Below are positions 33,345 through 40,030 of a stretch of DNA of 40,030 nt, piece after piece (the stretch's first letter is position 1; each line of letters opens with the position of its first letter). Both the position numbers and the translations under genes were made by a program. The notes under the pieces are model-generated. The model worked only from the letters and a program-made list of their open reading frames with translations, had not been told where the DNA came from and did no database searches. Origin of the DNA: an uncultured Bacteroidota bacterium (GTDB lineage: Bacteria; Bacteroidota; Bacteroidia; Chitinophagales; Chitinophagaceae); contig CAIRHQ010000003.1 in the NCBI GenBank assembly GCA_903878475.1, forward strand, positions 1-40,030. Direction: 5' to 3'.

Positions 33345-34643
33345 TTAGATCACAAATCCATCGGGAATGATCGCCATCTTTTTGATCACTACTATTCCAT
33401 CCTTCACAGTATACAGCGAATGATCTGAATCCGGTAAATGAGTGCCTCCGGTGATGGACACATCATTGCCGATCCGGCAATTTTTATCGACGATCGCATT
33501 TTTTATAAAACAACGCTCCCCGATCCCCATTTTTGGAATTCCTTTTTCTATTGAATAATTCATCTCCAGGATCGTTTCATAATAATCACTACCCATGATA
33601 TAAGTACTGATGATCTGTGTTTCTTTTCCGATACGGGTCCTGATGCCCACCACACTATTTTCGATACTGGCTCCATGTAAGATGCAACCCTCGGCCAGTA
33701 TACTGCTTTTGATATGGGTATCGGTGATCTTTATTGGCGGAAGCATACGCGACCGGCTGAAGATGGTCTTGGTATTATCGAACAGATTAAATGGTGGAAT
33801 CTCCATCGTGAGGGCCAGGTTGGCTTCATAGAAGGAATAGATATTTCCGATATCGGTCCAGTACCCTTCATATTGAAAACTCACTACTTTGTGCTGATCA
33901 ATGGAAGAAGGCATGATCTCTTTTCCGAAATCGGTGGCTTCTTTTTTATCTATCAACAAGAGGTCGAATAATAATTTCCGGTTGAAAATATAAATACCCA
34001 TCGACGCCAGATAATTCCGGCCTTGCTCCTGCATTTCAGCACCGGTATCACTTACCCAATCGGCCAGGATCTCTTTGGCAGGTTTTTCTACAAATGATGT
34101 AATGAATTGATCTTCGTTGGCTTTTAAAATACCGAACTCAGGAGCTTCCCGATCACCCACGGGAATAGTTGCGATGGTAATATCGGCACCTTTGTCGATA
34201 TGATTTTGCAGCATATCGCTGAAATCCATCTGGTATAGTTGGTCACCACTCAAGATCAGCACATATTCAAAATCATTATTGCCGATATGTTTCAATGATT
34301 GCCGTACCGCATCTGCTGTACCCTGGAACCAGCCCAAACTATCGGGTGTTTGTTCTGCCGCCAGAATATCCACAAACCCGGAACTGAATGCACTGAACTG
34401 GTAGGCATTCTTAATATGTTTGTTCAGCGACGCAGAGTTATATTGCGTGAGTACGAACATCCTGTTTATTTTCGAATTGATACAATTCGAAATGGGAATG
34501 TCTACCAACCTGTACTTTCCTGCAATAGGCACTGCCGGCTTGCTACGGGTTGAGGTCAATGGATAAAGCCTGCTGCCTGCGCCTCCGCCCAGGATAACGG
34601 CGATTACTGATTTGCTGATCTCAAATTGTTTTGCTTTCATCAT
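33345..34643 (-). CDS. glgC: Glucose-1-phosphate adenylyltransferase
   Basis: Makes ADP-glucose from ATP and glucose-1-phosphate, usually the regulated step of bacterial glycogen synthesis. 432 residues. Seen: ILGGGAGSRLYPLTSTRSKP near the N-terminus, KYRLVDIPISNC, GTADAVRQS, LSGDQLYQMDF, then FVEKP and the C-terminal left-handed helix domain with hexapeptide-like repeats. Two adjacent ATG codons (34643, 34640) overlap the glgA stop, so translation of both is probably coupled. Confidence 0.96.
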   Translation of the reverse strand: MMKAKQFEISKSVIAVILGGGAGSRLYPLTSTRSKPAVPIAGKYRLVDIPISNCINSKINRMFVLTQYNSASLNKHIKNAYQFSAFSSGFVDILAAEQTPDSLGWFQGTADAVRQSLKHIGNNDFEYVLILSGDQLYQMDFSDMLQNHIDKGADITIATIPVGDREAPEFGILKANEDQFITSFVEKPAKEILADWVSDTGAEMQEQGRNYLASMGIYIFNRKLLFDLLLIDKKEATDFGKEIMPSSIDQHKVVSFQYEGYWTDIGNIYSFYEANLALTMEIPPFNLFDNTKTIFSRSRMLPPIKITDTHIKSSILAEGCILHGASIENSVVGIRTRIGKETQIISTYIMGSDYYETILEMNYSIEKGIPKMGIGERCFIKNAIVDKNCRIGNDVSITGGTHLPDSDHSLYTVKDGIVVIKKMAIIPDGFVI

Positions 34644-36052
34644 ATCGATTGATAAAGGTTTATATATTTTCCTGCACTGCTTTGCCAGCTATTGTCTACT
34701 TGCATCATTCTTTGCCTTACTGCGGCAAGTGTTTCCTTATCATGGTATAGGTCTACCCCACGATGGATAGAATACGTGATATCCCAAACACTGGCCGAGT
34801 TGAACCGGATACCAAATCCGCCTGGTTCGCCAAAATCGATCACGGTATCTTTTAATCCACCCGTACTGCGTACAACCGGTACCGTTCCATAGCGCATGGC
34901 ATACATCTGGTTTAGTCCACAAGGCTCTACCCTACTGGGCATCAGGATAAAATCGGCGCCCGCATACATTTGATGGGCCAGCTTTTCATTGTATCCAATT
35001 TGTGAATTGTAATATCCCACATAATGCTGGTTCATTGCGGCCAGTTGTTTTTCCAGATCAGGATCACCACTGCCCAGGATCAAAAAATTCATTTTGTTGT
35101 TCATGTGGTATAAAGCATCACCGATGGCCAGGGGCAATAGGTCGGCTGCTTTTTCTGCTACCAGTCTGCCAATGAAAATGAACAGGGGTTTATTGATATC
35201 GAGTCCAAAATCTTGACAAAGTTTTTTCTTGTTCAGTTGTTTACCAGCGTCAACATCAGCTTCGGAGAAATTATCGAGGATATACGTATCCGTTAGCGCA
35301 TTCCAAACCGTCGTGTCGATCCCATTCAGTATGCCACTGCATTTGCCGCGTTCATATTCAAAAAGTTTTTCGAGTCCGTTGGCGGTGCTGGTGAGTTCTT
35401 CCATATAACTTGGACTAACCGTACTCACCTTGCTTGCGCATTTTATCCCGGAGGCCAATGGATTGATGGTATCGTTCCAATCGAGCTTTCCCCATTGCCA
35501 GCTATCCCAGGCAGGCAGGTAATGGCTTTTATCCCATCCCATCCATCCCTGGTATTGTGCATTGTGGATGGTGAGTACAGTAGGGATCGAAGCAAGCTGA
35601 CGATAAGCAAAGCAATGCTGCATCATGAAAGGAATCAGTGCCGTGTGATGGTCGTGTACATGCACAACATCTGGCCGATGTTGCCAGTTGCTGAGCCAGT
35701 CTACCACCGCTATCTGAAAAGCCGTGAAGCGTTCCGTGTCATCCTCATATGTATAAACTTTTTCACGATCGAGCAAACCAAAGATGTCTACACAGTACAG
35801 ATCAAAGCCCAGTGTATTGTGCTTTTCTTTGATGATGGTGTACTCGTATTGAAATGGGCCCATGCCGAAACTTCCTTTGTGATCCACCACCCACTCATGA
35901 TCGTATAGAAATTTTGTGCGATGCATGGGAACAACCACTTTAACATAGTGCCCCAGTTCCTGTTGATATCTGGGCAAGGTGCCCACTACATCTGCTAGTC
36001 CGCCCACCTTGGCCATCGGATAACATTCCGCACTGATATGTATGATTTCCAT
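34640..36052 (-). CDS. glgA: Glycogen synthase (ADP-glucose type)
   Basis: Elongates alpha-1,4-glucan chains using ADP-glucose. 470 residues, GT5/GT-B fold. Seen: [20 protein letters not shown] with Lys15 of the KVGGL motif, [12 protein letters not shown], the IGRLVAEKA loop starting the second Rossmann half, and the C-terminal [16 protein letters not shown], whose Glu is the conserved catalytic acid position, plus [10 protein letters not shown]. Its TGA lies within ATGATGA, overlapping the glgC start. The MFS sugar transporter is transcribed divergently across 114 bases. Confidence 0.96.
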   Translation of the reverse strand: MEIIHISAECYPMAKVGGLADVVGTLPRYQQELGHYVKVVVPMHRTKFLYDHEWVVDHKGSFGMGPFQYEYTIIKEKHNTLGFDLYCVDIFGLLDREKVYTYEDDTERFTAFQIAVVDWLSNWQHRPDVVHVHDHHTALIPFMMQHCFAYRQLASIPTVLTIHNAQYQGWMGWDKSHYLPAWDSWQWGKLDWNDTINPLASGIKCASKVSTVSPSYMEELTSTANGLEKLFEYERGKCSGILNGIDTTVWNALTDTYILDNFSEADVDAGKQLNKKKLCQDFGLDINKPLFIFIGRLVAEKAADLLPLAIGDALYHMNNKMNFLILGSGDPDLEKQLAAMNQHYVGYYNSQIGYNEKLAHQMYAGADFILMPSRVEPCGLNQMYAMRYGTVPVVRSTGGLKDTVIDFGEPGGFGIRFNSASVWDITYSIHRGVDLYHDKETLAAVRQRMMQVDNSWQSSAGKYINLYQSI

Positions 36053-36092
36053 TTTGTGAATTATTGCCGTTTCAATTTACCAATCATTTCAA

Positions 36093-36100
36093 TTCAAACC
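36093..36100 (-). promoter_or_regulatory. -7 promoter element for glgA-glgC
   Basis: Minus strand reads TAGGTTTG (TAnnTTTG), with TTG at 36123-36125 as a possible -33 element (spacer 22). The predicted start near 36086 leaves a leader of about 34 bases. Confidence 0.6.
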
Positions 36101-36166
36101 TATTTGCAATCAAAATTTTTCTCAATCAGCAAATTATTCTATTTTCAAGCACCTAAATTAACGATT

Positions 36167-37861
36167 ATGTCAAATGAACTAAAAGATCAGATCAGTGATG
36201 ATGTAAAAACCACTGGTATTCCAACCAATTACGGAGCACTGGGAACCTTGGTTACCGTATTCTTTTTCTGGGGATTTATTGCAGCCGGGAATAGTGTGTT
36301 TATCCCTTTCTGTAAACATTATTTTAGTCTTGATCAGTTTCAAAGTCAGCTGATCGATTTTGCATTTTATACCGCTTATTATATTGGAGCCCTGGCCTTA
36401 TTCGCTTATGGAGCATTTGGTGGAAAGGACCTGGTAGGTAAATGGGGGTACAAAAAAAGTATAGTATATGGCTTGCTGTTCTCTGCATTGGGTGCGGCTG
36501 CTATGATCATTGCTGTATATGCCAATACTTTTGCAGGCATGTTGGTTGGACTCTTTATTGTTGCCCTTGGCTTTTCTCTGCAACAAACAGCGGCTCAGCC
36601 ATTTGCTATATCGCTGGGAGATCCTGCTACCGGACTTAGCCGGGTAAATTTAGGAGGCGGTATCAATTCATTTGGAACCACCATCGGCCCTATCGTGGTG
36701 GCTTTTGCTTTATTTGGTACCACAGCCGCTATTTCCGATGAACAAATTGCAGCACTTAGCTTGAGCAAGGTAATTGTGCTCTATGTATGTGTTGGCGCTC
36801 TATTCATAAGTGCTGCCGCATTATTCTTTTTTTCAAAGAAAGTACCTGCAGGTGTGTTGATCGAAAAAACGGAGAATGCCAATAAGGCCTTATATACCTT
36901 ACTGATCATGACTGGTTTATTGGTGGTGATGTTCACGCCTGTTTTTAATAGCTATAAAGTAGATCTTAGCAATGCCACTGTTGATGAGCAACATGCCATG
37001 AATGCTTACAGGATGAAATGGTTAATGGGTGCTTTTGCTGTAGTGGTGCTGGGTTTATTGGCAGCCAATATGAGTGCTAAGAAAAAAGCAGATGGCTGGG
37101 GAGCGATGCAATATCCTCAGTTGGTGCTGGGTATGCTTGCCATATTTGTGTATGTGGGTGTTGAGGTGGCCATCGGCAGTAATTTAAGTGAACTGCTTAA
37201 GCAAAAAGATTTTGGAGGATACCAGTCATCAGAGGCTGCACCTTTTATTTCCATGTACTGGGGTAGTTTGATGATCGGTCGTTGGGCCGGAGCCGTGAAT
37301 GCGTTTAAATTAACCACCAGCACCAAGAATATTTTAAAATTCTTTGTTCCGTTGCTGGCATTCGGCATCATCATCGGTGTGAATACCGTTGCGGGTTACG
37401 AAATGAAATCTCTTTATTTTTATGTGGTTTGTGTGTTGGTACAGATCGCTGCTTCCTATATCAGCAATGATAAACCTGCCCGCACCTTGCTGGTGTTTAG
37501 TTTGCTGGCAGTGTTAGCCATGACAATAGGATGTATGACCACCGGCACTATTGCTATTTATGCATTTTTAAGTGGTGGACTTTTCTGTTCTATTATGTGG
37601 CCTTGTATTTTCAACCTGTCTATTGCAGGCTTAGGAAAATATACCACACAGGGATCTGCATTCTTAATTATGATGATCCTGGGTGGTGGTATCATACCTC
37701 CTATTCAGGGTAAATTGGCAGATGTGATCGGTATACACCACTCTTATTGGGTTCCTGTTGTATGTTTTGCCTATTTGGCTTTCTTTGCTTTTATTGTAAA
37801 ACAAATTTTAGGCAAACAAGGAATCAATTATGATGTAGCTGAAAACACTACAGGGCACTAA
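36167..37861 (+). CDS. FucP-like sugar MFS transporter, enlarged
   Basis: 564 residues from ATG at 36167; the frame is open upstream to 36038, but that would cover the glgA leader. It resembles the FucP/GluP proton-coupled sugar symporters: [20 protein letters not shown] in the first helix, [15 protein letters not shown] at about 145-160, NSFGTTIGP, and the C-terminal [18 protein letters not shown]. FucP has about 440 residues and 12 helices; I count about 16 hydrophobic segments here, with extra pairs after helix 6 and before helix 9. The next gene is a ROK glucokinase, 24 bases on, so glucose is a reasonable substrate guess. Confidence 0.9.
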   Translation: MSNELKDQISDDVKTTGIPTNYGALGTLVTVFFFWGFIAAGNSVFIPFCKHYFSLDQFQSQLIDFAFYTAYYIGALALFAYGAFGGKDLVGKWGYKKSIVYGLLFSALGAAAMIIAVYANTFAGMLVGLFIVALGFSLQQTAAQPFAISLGDPATGLSRVNLGGGINSFGTTIGPIVVAFALFGTTAAISDEQIAALSLSKVIVLYVCVGALFISAAALFFFSKKVPAGVLIEKTENANKALYTLLIMTGLLVVMFTPVFNSYKVDLSNATVDEQHAMNAYRMKWLMGAFAVVVLGLLAANMSAKKKADGWGAMQYPQLVLGMLAIFVYVGVEVAIGSNLSELLKQKDFGGYQSSEAAPFISMYWGSLMIGRWAGAVNAFKLTTSTKNILKFFVPLLAFGIIIGVNTVAGYEMKSLYFYVVCVLVQIAASYISNDKPARTLLVFSLLAVLAMTIGCMTTGTIAIYAFLSGGLFCSIMWPCIFNLSIAGLGKYTTQGSAFLIMMILGGGIIPPIQGKLADVIGIHHSYWVPVVCFAYLAFFAFIVKQILGKQGINYDVAENTTGH

Positions 37862-37885
37862 TTTTAAAATATCTGAGTTCAACAA

Positions 37886-38857
37886 ATGGCAACTTCAAAA
37901 GAATATGCAATCGGCATCGATGTAGGTGGTACCACTACTAAATTCGGTATTGTGAATAGCAAGGGTGAAATTCTGGATCAGGATCGCATCCCCACTAATG
38001 AACACGAAAATGTAGAAGAGTTCATCGATGATCTGTATGCCAAGCTGGCTCCTATGATCAAAAAAGTAGGTGGCAATGCTGCTTTCGCGGGTATTGGTAT
38101 GGGCGCTCCCAATGGGAACTTTTATACCGGTACCATCGAATATGCGCCTAACCTGAAATGGAAGGGCATCATTCCGATCGCAGAACTGATGGAAAAAACA
38201 TTCGGCCTTCCTACCAAACTTACCAACGATGCAAATGCTGCAGCCGTGGGTGAATTTATGTACGGATGTACCAAGGGCGTAAAGAATTTCATCACCATCA
38301 CCCTGGGTACCGGTGTGGGTAGCGGCATATTTATTGATGGGAAGATATTATTAGGACATGATGGATTTGCGGGTGAACTCGGACATACCATTATTCGCCC
38401 GGGTGGACGTATGCATAAGAGTACCGGTATGGCCGGCAGTCTGGAAGCCTATGCTTCGGCTACGGGTGTACGTGAGACTGCCATCGAAATGCTGACCGAA
38501 CAACCCGAAACGGAAAGCTTGCTGCGCAATTATACCATCAATGAACTCACCAGTGAGAATGTATATGAGTGTGCGATGCAGGGCGATAATATTGCCAACC
38601 GAATCTTCGAATTTACCGGTCAAATACTGGGAGAATCCCTAGCCAATTTTATCTTGTTCTCTTCACCCGAGGCTATTGTATTATTTGGCGGACTCACCAA
38701 GGCGGGAAATTTACTGCTGATCCCTACCCGGAAATATATGGAAGCTAATCTTCTTCCCATTTTTAAGAACAAGGTTAAACTGTTATTCAGTGAGCTTAAA
38801 GAGGCCGATGCCGCAATCTTAGGGGCCAGCGCATTGGTGTGGGATCTTGAACAATAA
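37886..38857 (+). CDS. ROK family sugar kinase (probable glucokinase)
   Basis: 323 residues. Phosphate-binding IDVGGTTTKFG at 11-21, LTNDANAAAVGE at 112-123, and GTGVGSGI with the second adenosine motif at 141-148; the GELGH motif with His167 follows. This part fits ROK glucokinases. However, the zinc site CxCGxxGCxE is replaced by KSTGMAGSLE at 178-187, so all three cysteines are gone (K178, T180, S185) while E187 remains. Likely substrate is glucose, given the FucP-like transporter upstream and the glycogen genes; N-acetyl sugars are an alternative. Confidence 0.92.
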   Translation: MATSKEYAIGIDVGGTTTKFGIVNSKGEILDQDRIPTNEHENVEEFIDDLYAKLAPMIKKVGGNAAFAGIGMGAPNGNFYTGTIEYAPNLKWKGIIPIAELMEKTFGLPTKLTNDANAAAVGEFMYGCTKGVKNFITITLGTGVGSGIFIDGKILLGHDGFAGELGHTIIRPGGRMHKSTGMAGSLEAYASATGVRETAIEMLTEQPETESLLRNYTINELTSENVYECAMQGDNIANRIFEFTGQILGESLANFILFSSPEAIVLFGGLTKAGNLLLIPTRKYMEANLLPIFKNKVKLLFSELKEADAAILGASALVWDLEQ

Positions 38858-38867
38858 AATTGCAGAT

Positions 38868-39812
38868 CTATTTAATGATGAATACAGCTGGCACCGCCCG
38901 CTGTCCTTCCTTATCACTGGGTTTAATCGTTTCTTTACCATTCACCAGCATACAGCTGCTGCCTCCACCGTCAAGATTGATGGCTTCCACACAACCCAAA
39001 CTGATCAGTATCCGTGCTTCCTGCTCCAGCGTAGCGCCTTCTGCAAGGCCCGGAAAACGGCCCTGGATCAATAATATCACCAGGTACCCATCTTTCGTGT
39101 AACCCATTGCTGTGCGCGGATGCTTATCCTTGATGGCCTTTCCGGCAAATTTCATCTCCTGATCATTGCTGATCATTACCTGCCCGTCTTGTACTAATAC
39201 AGGCCCACCACCTACAGCCGTTTCCATATTCCAGGTAGAAAAATGACTTTGCCCTTTATATTTTTTAAAGGGCATCAATGTTGAACTGTCTTTGATCGGC
39301 ATCAATGCCGATTGAATGGCCAATGCATTTTTATTAGACGAGTCGGTGTACAACCAGGCAATATCTGCTTTTCTGTTCTTTGAGATGCCAATGGCACTGC
39401 CTAATGGATGCTTATATTGAAAAGTATCTTTCCCCCGCATGGGAATGCTGTTCAAATTATAAGCAAGAAGATTTCCTTCTTTGATGACCACATTCAGGTT
39501 CTGGTTCTTGTCGAAATTGAAAAAGCTGGCATTCACTAACAACAAAGGATGTTGTTCCTTTTCATAGAACTGCTGCAAGGTTAATCTTCTGTGCCAGCTG
39601 GTATCTGCCGTAAATTGAAGGGCTTTATTGCGTAATTCAGCCATGACAAAATAGGCGATAAAGGGTTTCCCATCCAATGAATCATGCGTATAGTACACAT
39701 GAAATCCTTTTGGAAGCGGTGCATATTTCACATCATCATTGATCCAGGAAAGTTGGGCCCGGGTATGTTGATAGCCCACAATCAGCAACAGTAATAAAAT
39801 ATATTTTTTCAT
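38868..39812 (-). CDS. Phosphodiester glycosidase family protein (NAGPA-like)
   Basis: 314 residues with a signal peptide ending near TRAQ (residue 19). The conserved core lies from about 85 to the C-terminus: VNASFFNF, VGGGPVLV, HPRTAMGYTKDG and NLDGGGSSCM at 279-288. The family includes the uncovering enzyme NAGPA and bacterial proteins acting on exopolysaccharide; in Bacteroidota its substrate is not established. Periplasmic location follows from the signal. It starts 7 bases after the stop of the upstream membrane protein, suggesting one transcript, and converges on the ROK kinase with a 10-base gap. Confidence 0.9.
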   Translation of the reverse strand: MKKYILLLLLIVGYQHTRAQLSWINDDVKYAPLPKGFHVYYTHDSLDGKPFIAYFVMAELRNKALQFTADTSWHRRLTLQQFYEKEQHPLLLVNASFFNFDKNQNLNVVIKEGNLLAYNLNSIPMRGKDTFQYKHPLGSAIGISKNRKADIAWLYTDSSNKNALAIQSALMPIKDSSTLMPFKKYKGQSHFSTWNMETAVGGGPVLVQDGQVMISNDQEMKFAGKAIKDKHPRTAMGYTKDGYLVILLIQGRFPGLAEGATLEQEARILISLGCVEAINLDGGGSSCMLVNGKETIKPSDKEGQRAVPAVFIIK

Positions 39813-39819
39813 ACTCAGG

Positions 39820-40030
39820 TCATTTCAGCATTTGTAAAAGATCCTTCATGTGTTGTTGACTACGATCGAGATTGATGAAGCCGCGGCGCGGACGATCGAG
39901 GTCGAGTATCACAAATATGACCAGTGTGATCAGGATGATAAAACCGGCAAAAGCCAGTCTGTTCAATTTTTTCTTATCATCTACCGAGTAACCAATGAAG
40001 AAACAACAGATCAGGGAAAGTGAAAAAAGC
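39820..40030 (-). CDS. C-terminal part of a membrane protein resembling DUF4239 (5' end beyond window)
   Basis: 69 residues are visible, ending at a TGA at 39820-39822. Two hydrophobic segments (SLSLICCFFIGYSV and FAGFIILITLVIFVIL) flank the basic loop DDKKKLNRL, and the last 30 residues carry DLDRPRRGFINLDRSQQHM. That LDRPRRG end is what I recall from DUF4239-type membrane proteins (related to bestrophin-like channels by annotation), so the call is tentative. Its gene probably shares a transcript with the phosphodiester glycosidase. Confidence 0.55.
   Translation of the reverse strand, partial: LFSLSLICCFFIGYSVDDKKKLNRLAFAGFIILITLVIFVILDLDRPRRGFINLDRSQQHMKDLLQMLK

Noticed and set aside
36038-36166. 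N-terminal extension of the sugar transporter
   Set aside because: The extra 43 residues overlap the leader and start of glgA on the other strand and do not resemble MFS sequence; MSNELKD at 36167 is a better start.
1-40030. CRISPR array, insertion sequence, prophage, tRNA or rRNA
   Set aside because: Nothing with regular repeat-spacer spacing, transposase motifs, integrase or structural-RNA sequence was seen on either strand.

Overview
The window looks like a chromosomal housekeeping segment of a member of the Bacteroidota, most likely family Chitinophagaceae (inference from gene content and style; no rRNA marker is present). Support comes from Bacteroidota-specific families (GLPGLI protein, BT_3928-type DoxX protein, DUF1599, DUF3857/transglutaminase pair, large carboxypeptidase-regulatory TonB receptor), moderate GC, A-rich start regions with few Shine-Dalgarno sequences, and several promoters of the Bacteroidota type TAnnTTTG just upstream of starts. 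Coding density is very high; no gap exceeds about 280 bases. I see no tRNA, rRNA, CRISPR array, insertion sequence, prophage or integrase.

Layout. 1-3474 (minus): a truncated sirtuin, then an apparent operon read TPR membrane protein, ribH (lumazine synthase), small lipoprotein, LutA-like Fe-S protein, EVE-domain protein. 3475-3753: gap with a palindromic repeat of the TTCGACAAGCTCAG type. 3754-4746: pdhA (pyruvate dehydrogenase E1 alpha), apparently with a TTG start. 4925-6347 (plus): recF and a DUF721/DciA-like gene. 6355-7245 (minus): TraB/GumN lipoprotein. 7330-11201 (plus): two tandem DUF3857/transglutaminase proteins, the first without its catalytic residues. 11196-16543 (minus): UbiD-type decarboxylase, pdhB (E1 beta), two small secreted proteins and a thiolase. 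16734-17072 (plus): c-type cytochrome lipoprotein. 17140-20517 (minus): secreted thioredoxin-like protein, then DUF1599, DoxX/BT_3928 and a lone OppB-like permease as an operon. 20578-21432 (plus): folP, whose 3' end encodes its own terminator. 21449-23522 (minus): nrnA-like phosphoesterase and an FKBP lipoprotein. 23689-26554 (plus): ndk, a CrtA-like monooxygenase homologue, arginase, DUF1684 protein. 26621-29675 (minus): glgB followed by a TPR protein. 29812-33341 (plus): TonB receptor plus GLPGLI protein. 33345-36052 (minus): glgA-glgC with overlapping stop/start. 36167-38857 (plus): FucP-like sugar transporter and ROK glucokinase. 38868-40030 (minus): phosphodiester glycosidase and the end of a membrane protein resembling DUF4239.

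How the genes fit together. The last third is a sugar-to-glycogen block: sugar uptake (MFS), phosphorylation (ROK kinase), ADP-glucose synthesis (glgC), chain elongation (glgA) and branching (glgB), interrupted by a TonB receptor/GLPGLI envelope pair. The two halves of pyruvate dehydrogenase E1 lie about 8.5 kb apart, each with its own promoter. Cofactor genes (ribH, folP, a UbiD-type decarboxylase possibly of menaquinone synthesis), nucleotide genes (ndk, nrnA) and replication/repair genes (recF, DUF721) are scattered between envelope proteins.

I did not find a convincing new defence or mobile system. The most interesting signals are a catalytically dead/active transglutaminase tandem, a sirtuin and a ROK kinase that both lack their usual zinc cysteines, an enlarged FucP-like transporter, a terminator hairpin written into the last codons of folP, and an orphan permease coupled to DUF1599 and a DoxX/thioredoxin-like protein.
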